Below, piece by piece: positions 1-7,192 of a DNA stretch of 17,830 bases. The notes beneath the pieces were generated by a model. That model ran no database searches, was not told where the DNA came from, and saw nothing but the letters and a program-made list of their open reading frames with translations. The stretch is from the NCBI GenBank assembly GCA_036556805.1, contig DATBIS010000101.1, positions 1 through 17,830 of the forward strand, in the 5' to 3' direction. The stretch is from DATBIS01 sp036556805. GTDB lineage: Bacteria > Actinomycetota > UBA4738 > HRBIN12. The translations under genes were made by a program, and so were the position numbers. Position 1 is the stretch's first letter; every line of letters starts with the position of its first letter.

Positions 1-240
1 GACGGCTGGACCGGATGGGGCCTCCGCGGCGACGCGACCGCCGCCGCGTTCGCTCGCCTCAGCGCCCTGCAGCTGCCGAACGACGGCCTCGTGCAGGGCG
101 AGGTCGCCGGCGTCCCGGCGAAGGTTGTCCCCGTGCCCGACGGGATCGACGTGCTCGTGCCGTCGATGTTCGGCGCATATCTCCGCGACGCGATCCTCGA
201 GCGATGTGCCGGCCTCGGCATCGCGGAGGCCGCATCGTGA
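1..240 (+). CDS. soxG: Sarcosine oxidase gamma-like subunit, C-terminal fragment
   Basis: Only the last 79 residues are in the window; the frame is open from base 1 and stops at TGA 238-240. The fragment begins DGWTGWGLRGDATAAAFARL and contains DVLVPSMFGAYLRDAI. This matches the C-terminal half of the gamma subunit of heterotetrameric sarcosine oxidase and related folate-binding (GcvT-like) domains: a 'Leu-x-Gly' strand, a 'central Leu-Pro' segment, then a short helix after a 'vPrsf' turn. In the family this subunit helps pass the one-carbon unit from sarcosine to tetrahydrofolate. The strongest support is the neighbour: a beta-type subunit starts inside its stop codon (GTGA overlap, 237-240), which implies translational coupling. 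The missing N-terminus prevents a firm call; another small folate-binding protein is the main alternative. Confidence 0.6.
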   Translation, partial: DGWTGWGLRGDATAAAFARLSALQLPNDGLVQGEVAGVPAKVVPVPDGIDVLVPSMFGAYLRDAILERCAGLGIAEAAS

Positions 241-1448
241 CCGGCCTGCTGCGAAGGCGCGTGTTCCTCCGACGCACACCCGTACGCCCCCGGTACGACG
301 TCGTGATCGTGGGCGGGGGCGTGAACGGCCTCTCGCTCGCGTACAACCTCGCCGCACACGAGGGCATCCGCGATGTCGGCGTGTTCGAGCGCGCCTACAT
401 CGGCTCGGGGAGCTCCGGACGGAACACCCAGGTGATCCGCGCGAACTACAACACGCCGGAGAACGTGCCGCTCTACCGCCGCAGCATGGAGATCTGGCGC
501 ACGCTCTCGGCGGAGCTCGACTTCAACATCATGTTCTCGACGCAGGGCGAGCTCGACCTGTGCCACACGATCGACGCGCTCGAGGTGGAGCGCGACAAGT
601 CGCTGCTGAACGCGGCCTACGGCGTCGAGACCGTGATCCTCACGCCCGACGAGATCGCGCGCCGCAACCCGCTCGTCGACCTCACCGGCGGCGGCGAGCT
701 GCCGGTGCTCGGGGCGTCGTATCACCCGCCCGGATCGCTCGCCCGGCACGACTCGGTCGTGTGGGGATATGCGAGCGCGGCGCATCGGCTCGGCGTCGGC
801 GTGCACGAGGGCGTCGGGGTCGCCGGCGTGAACGTCGAGGGCGACCTGTGCACCGGCGTCACGCTCGAGGGGGGCGAGATCGTCTCGGCCGGCTGTGTCG
901 TGTTGGCGGTGGCCGGTTGGACGAGCTCGCTCGCGGCGACCGCCGGCGTCTCGCTCCCGATCTCGACGCACGCGCTGCAGGCGTTCGTGACCGAGCCGTA
1001 CGCCCACGTGCTCGACGGTCTTGTGTCGTCGATGGACCTGTACATCTACGTTTCGCAAACGGCGCGCGGGGAGCTGCTCGCGGGCGCGGAGATCCTGCCG
1101 TACCCGACGTACTCCACCCGATCGACGTTCGACTTCCTCGCCGAAGCCGCGAAGCGCTCGATCCAGATCCTGCCGTTCATGGCGAAGGCGAGCGCGATGC
1201 GTCAGTGGACGGGCCTCTGCGACATGACCCCGGACTCGAGCCCGATCCTCGGCGAGAGCGAGGTGCGGCGCTTTCATCTCATGACCGGGATGGGCACGTG
1301 GGGCTTCAAGGGCTCGCCGGTGTTCGGGGAGACGATGGCCGAGCTCATCGCGACCGGTCGCACGCCCGCGCTCATCGCTCCGTTCGCGCCGGATCGGTTC
1401 GCGAACGACCGAATGGTGCCCGACGCCGCGAGCGCCGGCACGCACTAG
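237..1448 (+). CDS. soxB: Sarcosine oxidase beta subunit-like FAD/FMN oxidoreductase
   Basis: A 403-residue flavoprotein of the DAO family, about the usual length of the beta subunit of heterotetrameric sarcosine oxidase, which oxidatively demethylates sarcosine. The FAD dinucleotide-binding motif GGGVNG is at residues 26-31, with Glu51 ending the second strand. GSSGRNTQVIR follows at 58-68. The segment LARHDSVVWGYASAA at 168-182 is the family block carrying the His that covalently binds FMN, here His171. The C-terminal part has the conserved 'DMTPDSSPILGE' and 'GTWGFKGSPVFGE' signatures of the beta subunit. I chose GTG 237 because it overlaps the upstream stop (GTGA) and gives the expected N-terminus; the frame stays open further 5' with no sensible protein. 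Placement after a gamma-like gene is unlike the common B-D-A-G order. A dimethylglycine or other N-methyl amine dehydrogenase is the alternative. Confidence 0.85.
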   Translation: MTGLLRRRVFLRRTPVRPRYDVVIVGGGVNGLSLAYNLAAHEGIRDVGVFERAYIGSGSSGRNTQVIRANYNTPENVPLYRRSMEIWRTLSAELDFNIMFSTQGELDLCHTIDALEVERDKSLLNAAYGVETVILTPDEIARRNPLVDLTGGGELPVLGASYHPPGSLARHDSVVWGYASAAHRLGVGVHEGVGVAGVNVEGDLCTGVTLEGGEIVSAGCVVLAVAGWTSSLAATAGVSLPISTHALQAFVTEPYAHVLDGLVSSMDLYIYVSQTARGELLAGAEILPYPTYSTRSTFDFLAEAAKRSIQILPFMAKASAMRQWTGLCDMTPDSSPILGESEVRRFHLMTGMGTWGFKGSPVFGETMAELIATGRTPALIAPFAPDRFANDRMVPDAASAGTH

Positions 1449-1486
1449 CCGTCGCCGATTTCCCCGCCGAGCGTGGTGGTCGGGGC

Positions 1487-1492
1487 TAAGCT
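1487..1492 (+). promoter_or_regulatory. Candidate -10 element TAAGCT for the secreted protein gene
   Basis: TAAGCT fits the TANNNT pattern seen before several genes here. Transcription would start near 1499 and give a leader of about 60 bases ending in a Shine-Dalgarno sequence GGGAGGA (1546-1552), seven bases before GTG 1560. No clear -35 is visible. Confidence 0.35.
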
Positions 1493-1559
1493 CCTGCCTC
1501 GTCGGGCGTCCGCCGAGGACGCCTCCGACCGTCAACGCCGCCCGAGGGAGGACTCCACC

Positions 1560-2117
1560 GTGCACGAGCGCAGCTCGCTCCGCCATGTCGTCGCCGTCGT
1601 CGCCGGAATCGCGATCGGGTCGTTGCTGGTCGGGTCCGCCGCCGCGATCACCGACACGTCGTTCCAGTACACGCATCCGAAGACCGGCTACCTGAACGTC
1701 TCGTCGATGGCCTTTGCGCCGGACAGCTTGCAGGGCGCGACCGACGACTACTTCAACACGTGGAACGAATCGCTCACGAACCAGGCCGCCGGCAGGTGCT
1801 TCAACGCGGGCGTGAGCCTGCCCCAGGGCGCGACGATGACGAAGATCACCTTCTACTACCGGAGCGACGCGACGAGCGATCTCGGCGGATACCTCGTACG
1901 CCGGAATCCCGCGAACGGCTCGGGGAAGTACGTCGTCACCGTCGCCCCGACCGACGACCTCGACGCCAACTCGTCGGTGACGGCCTCGATCCCGCTCGCG
2001 TACCGCACCGTGAACAACAAGACGTTCGCGTACGGCGTCGGCGTCTGCATGGACACGGAGGGCACGCGCTTCGACGGCGTTCGCATCACCTACTTGTACA
2101 CGACCGCCGGTTCCTGA
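1560..2117 (+). CDS. Small secreted protein of unknown function
   Basis: 185 residues, starting at GTG 1560 seven bases after a strong Shine-Dalgarno sequence (GGGAGGA, 1546-1552); the open frame upstream of this is not needed. Residues 8-29 form a hydrophobic signal segment ending in VGSAAA, a plausible signal peptidase I site. The mature part is rich in Thr, Ser, Tyr and short alternating hydrophobic strands, suggesting an all-beta fold. It carries only two cysteines (Cys80 and Cys163), which could form one disulfide after export. The stretch VSLPQGATMTKITFYYRSD (85-103) resembles the 'LP-x-GA' opening of many secreted beta-sandwich proteins of unknown role in Actinomycetota. I do not recognise a specific family. 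It appears monocistronic, with its own promoter after soxB. Confidence 0.75.
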   Translation: MHERSSLRHVVAVVAGIAIGSLLVGSAAAITDTSFQYTHPKTGYLNVSSMAFAPDSLQGATDDYFNTWNESLTNQAAGRCFNAGVSLPQGATMTKITFYYRSDATSDLGGYLVRRNPANGSGKYVVTVAPTDDLDANSSVTASIPLAYRTVNNKTFAYGVGVCMDTEGTRFDGVRITYLYTTAGS

Positions 2118-2135
2118 ACTGCCGCCGGGCACCGG

Positions 2136-2141
2136 TAGCAT
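2136..2141 (+). promoter_or_regulatory. Candidate -10 element TAGCAT, leaderless start
   Basis: TAGCAT ends seven bases before ATG 2149, the spacing expected when transcription begins at the start codon. No Shine-Dalgarno sequence precedes the ATG. This decides between ATG 2140, which overlaps the hexamer, and ATG 2149. Confidence 0.5.
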
Positions 2142-2148
2142 GCGGCCG

Positions 2149-3756
2149 ATGACGGAACCCAGGTACGACGCGATCGTGGTGGGCGGCGGCCACAACGGCC
2201 TCACCGCCGCCGCGTACCTCGCGCGCGCCGGCCTGAGAACGCTCGTGCTCGAGCGGCGCGAGATCGTCGGCGGCGCCTGCGTGACCGAGGAGATCGCGCC
2301 CGGGGTGCGCGCGTCCACGACCTCGTACATCGCCTCGATGCTGCGGCCCGAGGTGATCCGCGACCTCCGTCTCGGCGCCCACGGCCTGAAGATGGTCGCG
2401 TGCGAGCCGGGCTTGCAGTCGGTGTTCGAGGACGGCACGGTGATCCCGTGGTGGACCGACCACGAGCGCACGGTCGCGGAGTGGTCGAGGGTCTCGCCGG
2501 CCGACGCCGCGACGTTCGATCGCGTCGACCGCCGCCTCAAGCACCTCGCGTCGTACCTGCAGGGCTTCTTTCTCGAGGAGCCGCCCGACGTGCACGCCCG
2601 GGGTTGGGCGAAGGTGCGCGAGGTGCGGCGACTGCTGAAACGGTTCCGCACGATCCGGGGAGACGAGATCACCGACCTCGTCTCGTTCCTCACCGGCTCG
2701 CTCGGTGAGTTCCTCGATCGCCACTTCGAGTCCGAGCACATCAAGCGGATGTACCTCGCGAACAACGTGTACGGCATGCACTCGCCCCCGTACCGGCCGG
2801 GCACCTCGATCGGGCTCCTGTTCCACCTGCTCTCGGGGGGCGACGACGACGTGCAGGGCTTCTATGGACACGTGATCGGCGGGATGGGCTCGATCACGCA
2901 GGCGATGGCGGCTGCGGCACGCGAGCACGGCGCGGAGATCCGTACCGGCGCGCCGGTCGCGAGGATCCTCGTTCGCGGGGGCCGCGCCGTGGGCGTGGCA
3001 CTCGAGGACGGCACGGAGGTCACCGCCCCGACCGTGCTGTCGAACGCGGACCCGAAGCGCACGTTCCTCGGGCTCGTCGACCAGGGCGACCTGCCGGAGG
3101 ACTTTCGGCGCTCGGTCGAGGGCATCAAGATGGCCGGCCCGTGCGCGAAGGTGAACCTCGCGCTCGCGGAGGAGCCGCGGTTCGTCGGGATGCCGGAGGA
3201 CGCCGACCCGAACCGCCGCTCGCTCGCGACGCTCGTGCCCACGCTCGAAGGGGCCGAGCGCATCTACGACGTCGCGAAGTGGGGCGACATCCCCCACGAC
3301 CTTTGGGTCGACTGCGTGGTCGCGTCCAACGTCGATCCCACGCTCGCTCCCGAGGGCACGCACGTGATGACGTGCTTCGTGCAGTACTTGCCGTACCGGC
3401 TCCGCGCCGGCACGTGGGACGAGCACCGTGACCTTCTCGGCGAACGGGTGGTGCGAAAGGTGGCCGAGTACGCGCCGAACGTCCGGGGCGCCGTGAAGGC
3501 CATGCAGGTGCTCACCCCGCTCGACCTCGAGCGCACCTACGGCCTGACCGAGGGAAACATCTTCCACGGCGACCTCAACATCGAGCAGCTGTTCTTCATG
3601 CGGCCGGTGCCGGGATGGGCGGGGTATCGCACGCCGGTGGCCGGCCTCTACCTGTGCGGGGCCGGGGTGCATCCGGGCGGAGGCGTGACCGGCGCGCCCG
3701 GGTACGGGGCCGCGCACCGAGCGATTCGGGACCGCAAGCGCTCCCGTCATCCGTAG
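2149..3756 (+). CDS. PYROXD2/phytoene desaturase-like FAD oxidoreductase
   Basis: A 535-residue FAD-dependent oxidoreductase of the COG1233 group (phytoene dehydrogenase-related; closest in pattern to PYROXD2). The N-terminal Rossmann motif GGGHNG lies at residues 12-17, followed by LVLERREIVGGACVTEE (32-48), where Glu35 should bind the FAD ribose and the GG pair completes the amine-oxidase/desaturase fingerprint. The C-terminal FAD motif LYLCGAGVHPGGGVTGAPG (about 500-518) is intact. Length is normal for the family. The substrate cannot be read from sequence: no carotenoid pathway gene is nearby, so carotenoid synthesis is not supported. I start at ATG 2149, not ATG 2140, because the TAGCAT hexamer sits seven bases ahead. 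The next gene begins 40 bases downstream on the same strand. Confidence 0.85.
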   Translation: MTEPRYDAIVVGGGHNGLTAAAYLARAGLRTLVLERREIVGGACVTEEIAPGVRASTTSYIASMLRPEVIRDLRLGAHGLKMVACEPGLQSVFEDGTVIPWWTDHERTVAEWSRVSPADAATFDRVDRRLKHLASYLQGFFLEEPPDVHARGWAKVREVRRLLKRFRTIRGDEITDLVSFLTGSLGEFLDRHFESEHIKRMYLANNVYGMHSPPYRPGTSIGLLFHLLSGGDDDVQGFYGHVIGGMGSITQAMAAAAREHGAEIRTGAPVARILVRGGRAVGVALEDGTEVTAPTVLSNADPKRTFLGLVDQGDLPEDFRRSVEGIKMAGPCAKVNLALAEEPRFVGMPEDADPNRRSLATLVPTLEGAERIYDVAKWGDIPHDLWVDCVVASNVDPTLAPEGTHVMTCFVQYLPYRLRAGTWDEHRDLLGERVVRKVAEYAPNVRGAVKAMQVLTPLDLERTYGLTEGNIFHGDLNIEQLFFMRPVPGWAGYRTPVAGLYLCGAGVHPGGGVTGAPGYGAAHRAIRDRKRSRHP

Positions 3757-3759
3757 CCA

Positions 3760-3791
3760 GCGTTTCGTCCGGGCACACCGCGGGCAAACGC
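3760..3791. repeat. Inverted repeat GCGTTT-N20-AAACGC before topoisomerase gene
   Basis: Perfect six-base arms at 3760-3765 and 3786-3791 fill most of the 40-base gap between the oxidoreductase stop and the topoisomerase start. It could be an operator or a weak terminator; no T-run follows. Confidence 0.3.
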
Positions 3792-3796
3792 ATGCC

Positions 3797-4840
3797 ATGA
3801 CCGAGCCGATTCCCAGGTTGCACAGGGTTCGCTGCACGGATCCGGGGCTCTCTCGCCGCCGGGCCGCGCGCGGGTTCCGCTACGTGGACGCGTCGGGGCG
3901 TCCGGTGCGCGACCGGGCGGTCATCGAGCGCGTGCGGTCGCTCGCGATCCCGCCCGCGTGGACCGACGTGTGGATCTGCGCGGATTCGCACGGTCACCTC
4001 CAGGCGGTGGGCACCGACGACGCCGGGCGGCGCCAGTACCTGTATCACGAGCGCTGGCGGACTCGCCGCGACCGTCAGAAGTTCGAGCGCATGCTCGCGT
4101 TCGGCGAGGTGCTCCCCGAGGTGCGCGACCGGTGCGAACGCGACCTGGCACGACGTGGGTTCGAGCGCGAACGGGTGCTCGCGTGCGCGATCTCCCTGAT
4201 GGACCTCGCCGTGTTCCGTGTGGGCTCCGAGACGTACGCGGAGGCGAACGGCTCGTTCGGCCTCGCGACGATCCGGAGCCGCGACGTCCACGTGCGGGGC
4301 GCGACGATCGCGTTCGACTTCCTCGCGAAGGGCGGGCAGCGGCGCGCGGTCGAGGTCCATGCGCCCGAACTCGCCCCGATCGTCCGCCGGCTGATCGGGC
4401 GGGATTCCGCGCGCGACGCCGAGCTCCTCGCGTACCGCGAGGGCAAGGCGTGGCGCGACGTCCGATCGGCCGACGTCAACGCCTACCTGAAGGAGCTCGC
4501 GGGCGATGAGTTCTCGGCCAAGGACTTCCGCACGTTCCACGCGACGGTGCTCGCGGCCGTGGGTCTCGCGAGGGTCGAGGCCGAGTCGACGTCCGTCACG
4601 TCGCGCAAGCGTGCGGTGTCCGCGGTCGTGCGCGACGTCGCCGAATTCCTCGGGAACACGCCCGCGGTCTGCCGGAAGTCCTACGTGGACCCCCGCGTGA
4701 TCGATCGCTACCTCGAGGGAAGGACGATCGACCTTCGGGACGTCGACCCGAACGACGACGACCGCCGGTCGCGCGAACGCATCGAGGCGGCCGTGCTCGA
4801 CCTCCTCGGCTCGAGCCGGAGGACGGCGCTCGCGGCCTGA
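3797..4840 (+). CDS. DNA topoisomerase IB (poxvirus-type)
   Basis: 347 residues, the usual size of bacterial type IB topoisomerases, which relax supercoils through a 3'-phosphotyrosine intermediate. The N-terminal domain has GFRYVDASGRPV (26-37) and IPPAWTDVWIC (51-61), typical of the family's beta-rich DNA clamp. All catalytic positions are visible: Arg141 in RVGSE, Lys178 in FLAKGG, Arg245 in KDFRTFHAT, Asn287, and the nucleophile Tyr296 in KSYVDPRVI. Asn287 lies nine residues before the tyrosine. From memory, the Deinococcus enzyme also has Asn there, while vaccinia has His. I start at ATG 3797; ATG 3792 is out of frame. The gene follows the FAD oxidoreductase by 40 bases but has no functional link to it. 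The enzyme should be active. Confidence 0.93.
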   Translation: MTEPIPRLHRVRCTDPGLSRRRAARGFRYVDASGRPVRDRAVIERVRSLAIPPAWTDVWICADSHGHLQAVGTDDAGRRQYLYHERWRTRRDRQKFERMLAFGEVLPEVRDRCERDLARRGFERERVLACAISLMDLAVFRVGSETYAEANGSFGLATIRSRDVHVRGATIAFDFLAKGGQRRAVEVHAPELAPIVRRLIGRDSARDAELLAYREGKAWRDVRSADVNAYLKELAGDEFSAKDFRTFHATVLAAVGLARVEAESTSVTSRKRAVSAVVRDVAEFLGNTPAVCRKSYVDPRVIDRYLEGRTIDLRDVDPNDDDRRSRERIEAAVLDLLGSSRRTALAA

Positions 4841-4853
4841 GGCGATCGAGCGG

Positions 4854-4859
4854 TAGCGT
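4854..4859 (+). promoter_or_regulatory. Candidate -10 element TAGCGT, leaderless start
   Basis: TAGCGT ends six bases before ATG 4866 with no Shine-Dalgarno sequence between, matching the pattern at 2136-2149. No convincing -35 element is seen. Confidence 0.5.
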
Positions 4860-4865
4860 GCGGGC

Positions 4866-5669
4866 ATGGAGCGCCGCGCGTTCGGCTCGACCGGCCTCGA
4901 GATCCCGGTGATCGGCCTCGGCACGTGGTCGGTGTTCGACGTCGCTCCCGACGGCGAAGCCGTCGCGTCCGCCGTGGTCGGCGAGGCGTTCGTCGGCGGC
5001 ACGCGACTCGTCGATTCGTCACCGATGTACGGCCGGGCGGAGGCCGTGCTCGGCCGCGCTCTCGGCGAACGGCGCACCGAGGCGTTCGTCGCGACGAAGA
5101 TCTGGGCGCGCACCGCCGACGAGGGCCGCGCGCAGCTCCGGCGGCAGCTCGCGTTCTACGGCGGCCGGATCGACGTCGAGCAGGTGCACAACCTGGTCGC
5201 CTGGCGGGAGCAGCTCGAGTGGCTCGAACGGCATCGTGACGCCGGCGAGATCGGGGTGCTCGGGGCGACGCACTACCAGCACCGCGCGTTCGACGACCTC
5301 GCGACCGTGATGCGCTCGGGTCGCATCGGCGCGATCCAGGTGCCGTGGAACCCGATCCAACGCGAGGCCGGGCGCGAGATCCTGCCGCTCGCCGCGGACC
5401 TCGGGCTCGGCGTGATCGCGATGCGGCCGTTCGCGGAAGGCGAGCTGCTGCCGGGCCCCGCTCCGGCCGAGCTCGCCCCGCTTTCGCCGTTCGGCGTCGA
5501 GACCTGGGCTCAAGCGCTCCTGAAGTGGTGTCTCTCGGACCCGCGCGTGCACGTCGCGATTCCCGCCACGCGCGATCCCTCGCACGCGGCCGGGAACGCG
5601 GCCGCGGGCACGCCGCCCTGGTTCGGCCCCGAGGAGCTCGCGCTCGTCGAGCGGCTGGCCGGCGCGTGA
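4866..5669 (+). CDS. Aldo/keto reductase family protein
   Basis: 267 residues with the aldo/keto reductase (TIM barrel, NADPH-dependent carbonyl reductase) pattern from the first residues: RAFGSTGLEIPVIGLGTWSV. The catalytic tetrad is complete: Asp50 and Tyr55 in VDSSPMYGRAE, Lys78 in VATKIWAR, and His108 in VEQVHNL. The usual 'GxIGxxGxTHY' strand is present around 127-137. The protein is a little shorter than the 300-330 residues common in the family, and the C-terminal cofactor segment is reduced to VAIPATRDPSHAAGN, which still resembles the 'IPG(t/a)-x(3-4)-N' NADPH-binding strand. The substrate is unknown. It starts at ATG 4866, directly after a -10-like hexamer, and is 25 bases downstream of the topoisomerase stop. 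Confidence 0.88.
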   Translation: MERRAFGSTGLEIPVIGLGTWSVFDVAPDGEAVASAVVGEAFVGGTRLVDSSPMYGRAEAVLGRALGERRTEAFVATKIWARTADEGRAQLRRQLAFYGGRIDVEQVHNLVAWREQLEWLERHRDAGEIGVLGATHYQHRAFDDLATVMRSGRIGAIQVPWNPIQREAGREILPLAADLGLGVIAMRPFAEGELLPGPAPAELAPLSPFGVETWAQALLKWCLSDPRVHVAIPATRDPSHAAGNAAAGTPPWFGPEELALVERLAGA

Positions 5670-5679
5670 CGACGTTTCA

Positions 5680-5697
5680 CCAGCGAGCTTGCGCTGG
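5680..5697 (+). terminator. Stem-loop between reductase and glycosidase genes
   Basis: CCAGCG, six-base loop, CGCTGG is a perfect six-pair GC-rich stem 10 bases after the reductase stop. It lacks a T-run, so it is at best a weak or factor-assisted terminator. It also argues against the TTG at 5689 as a start, which would lie in the loop. Confidence 0.4.
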
Positions 5698-5724
5698 ACG
5701 GTCCTCGCGCCGAGACTTGCGCGA

Positions 5725-6990
5725 ATGCTTCCCCGCCGTCGAGCCCGCCGACGGTCCGTCGCGGCCGCACTCCTGATCCTCGCGTCGTTCTTCGCACCCG
5801 TCGCGGCGCACGCCGCGAACGTCCACAAGCACGGGCCGTACAAGCTCGCCCCCGGGGTCAAGCTCTGGAGGATCCGCTCCAAGGGGCCGCACCAGGTTCG
5901 CGTGCTGCGCATCGACCCCACGAAGGCGACGGTCGACGTCGGCTTCGCCGCCGACCAGTTCGGCTCGCTCGCGCGCCTGAGCAAGCAGGCCGTCGACAAC
6001 GGCGCCATCGCGGCCATCAACGGCGACTTCGGCACGCTGAAGGGCGCCCCCACGCACGCGAACATGGTCGACGCCGTGCTCCGCACGAGCGGCATCCACC
6101 AGGGCCCGACGTTCTCGGTCGCGGCGGGCGGCGCTCGCGCCTGGGCGAAGACGACGCCGGTCACGGTCGAGGCGACGACGCCCACCCGGGTCTTCAACGT
6201 GCGCCGGCTGAACGCGCGGGATCCCGGCCACAAGGCCGTGATCGGGTGGACCGTCGTGGGGGGCGACGTGGAGGACCCCGTGAACGACATGTGCGCGGCG
6301 CGCCTGGTCCCCTCCGGGCCGTACCGGTGGAGTGATCCCGCAAACACGGGCGTCGCGCGGTCCTACACGGTGGAGGAACAGCCCGACCCGTGCGTGTGGG
6401 GCAAGATGGAGTTCGACCCCGCGGGCGACCCCGGCGCGGTCATCCTCCAGGCACCGCGTGCGTGCGCGTGCGCGAAGCGCATCTCCGACCTCGAGGTGGG
6501 GGATCCGGTCGACCTCACCTGGAGCACGAAGGGGCGGCCGAACACCACCGACCTCATCGGCGGTCAGCCGCAGCTCGTGCGCGCGGGCGAGAACGTGGCG
6601 CCCGGCCCCGACAAGCCCGGCTACTTCTACGACGCGAACCCACGCACGGGCGTGGGCGTCACCAAGGGCTGCGCGGACGTCGACCCGGGCACGAAGTGCT
6701 TCGTGTACTTCATCACCGTGGACGGCCGGCAACCGGGCTGGTCACAGGGCATGACGCTGCCCCGGTTCGCCGCCGAATTCCTCAGGCAGAGCCCTCCGGC
6801 CTACTACGCGTTCAACCTCGACGGCGGGGGCGCCTCGGAGATGTGGGTGAGCGCGGAGAGCGACGCCTACTGCCAGCTGCACCCTCCGCCCGGTGGCTGC
6901 ACGGTCAACCGCCCCAGCGACGGGCACGAGCGGAACACGATTTCGAGCCTGCTCGTGCTTGCGGGCCCGGACTCCGGCGAGCCCATTTGA
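5725..6990 (+). CDS. Secreted phosphodiester glycosidase (NAGPA domain) protein
   Basis: 421 residues from ATG 5725. Residues 1-30 form a classic Sec signal peptide: six arginines, a hydrophobic core AAALLILASFFAPVAA, then an AHA cleavage site. The rest matches the NAGPA (PF09992) fold named after mammalian N-acetylglucosamine-1-phosphodiester alpha-N-acetylglucosaminidase. Seen are AAINGDFG, RTGVGV (307-312), FITVDGRQPGWSQGMTL with Asp333/Arg335, the core motif FNLDGGGASEM (363-373), and a final NTISSLLVL strand. Bacterial relatives act outside the membrane on sugar-phosphate diesters of the wall or exopolysaccharide; the actual substrate is unknown. A longer frame would begin at TTG 5689, but that falls in a stem-loop and would bury the signal peptide. 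An insertion with several Cys (about 190-260) may add a disulfide-bonded loop. Confidence 0.85.
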   Translation: MLPRRRARRRSVAAALLILASFFAPVAAHAANVHKHGPYKLAPGVKLWRIRSKGPHQVRVLRIDPTKATVDVGFAADQFGSLARLSKQAVDNGAIAAINGDFGTLKGAPTHANMVDAVLRTSGIHQGPTFSVAAGGARAWAKTTPVTVEATTPTRVFNVRRLNARDPGHKAVIGWTVVGGDVEDPVNDMCAARLVPSGPYRWSDPANTGVARSYTVEEQPDPCVWGKMEFDPAGDPGAVILQAPRACACAKRISDLEVGDPVDLTWSTKGRPNTTDLIGGQPQLVRAGENVAPGPDKPGYFYDANPRTGVGVTKGCADVDPGTKCFVYFITVDGRQPGWSQGMTLPRFAAEFLRQSPPAYYAFNLDGGGASEMWVSAESDAYCQLHPPPGGCTVNRPSDGHERNTISSLLVLAGPDSGEPI

Positions 6991-7192
6991 CCGATGGATC
7001 AGGACTCGGCCGGGTCACCCCAAGTTGGGTCGTTCGGGCGATGGTAGATCCGGCGTCCGGCGTAAAGATGTTGTGGAAGCCGTAGCCTTCCGATTCAGTT
7101 CCTTGAGTCGGAGTGCCGAAGCTCGTACCGTCAGGGTGGCGTACGGCCGTGGGTTCGGCGGAATGTGCCACTCAGGGGGTAGGTGAGGCGGC
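6991..7192. other. Intergenic region with a strong stem-loop
   Basis: This 202-base gap is the longest in the window. It is locally less GC-rich than its surroundings. Its main feature is a nine-pair stem, TCCGATTCA (7089-7097) and TGAGTCGGA (7104-7112), with one T-G wobble and a six-base loop. No T-run follows it. A possible -10, TAGGTG, ends seven bases before ATG 7193 but lacks the final T. I could not fit a known riboswitch class. No open frame here looks like a gene. Confidence 0.5.

Noticed and set aside
2086..3837. A 583-codon open frame on the - strand opposite the FAD oxidoreductase
   Set aside because: It is rich in Arg, His, Asp and Glu with no recognisable motif, and the + strand carries a clear two-motif FAD enzyme. 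Long antisense frames are expected at this GC content.
3596..5113. A 505-codon - strand open frame over topoisomerase IB and the reductase start
   Set aside because: It spans two well-supported + strand genes, has shadow-type composition and no motif.
6991..7192. Possible riboswitch (cyclic di-GMP, cyclic di-AMP or cobalamin type)
   Set aside because: I compared the stem-loop region by eye with the conserved cores I remember and found no match. Only a generic stem is supported.
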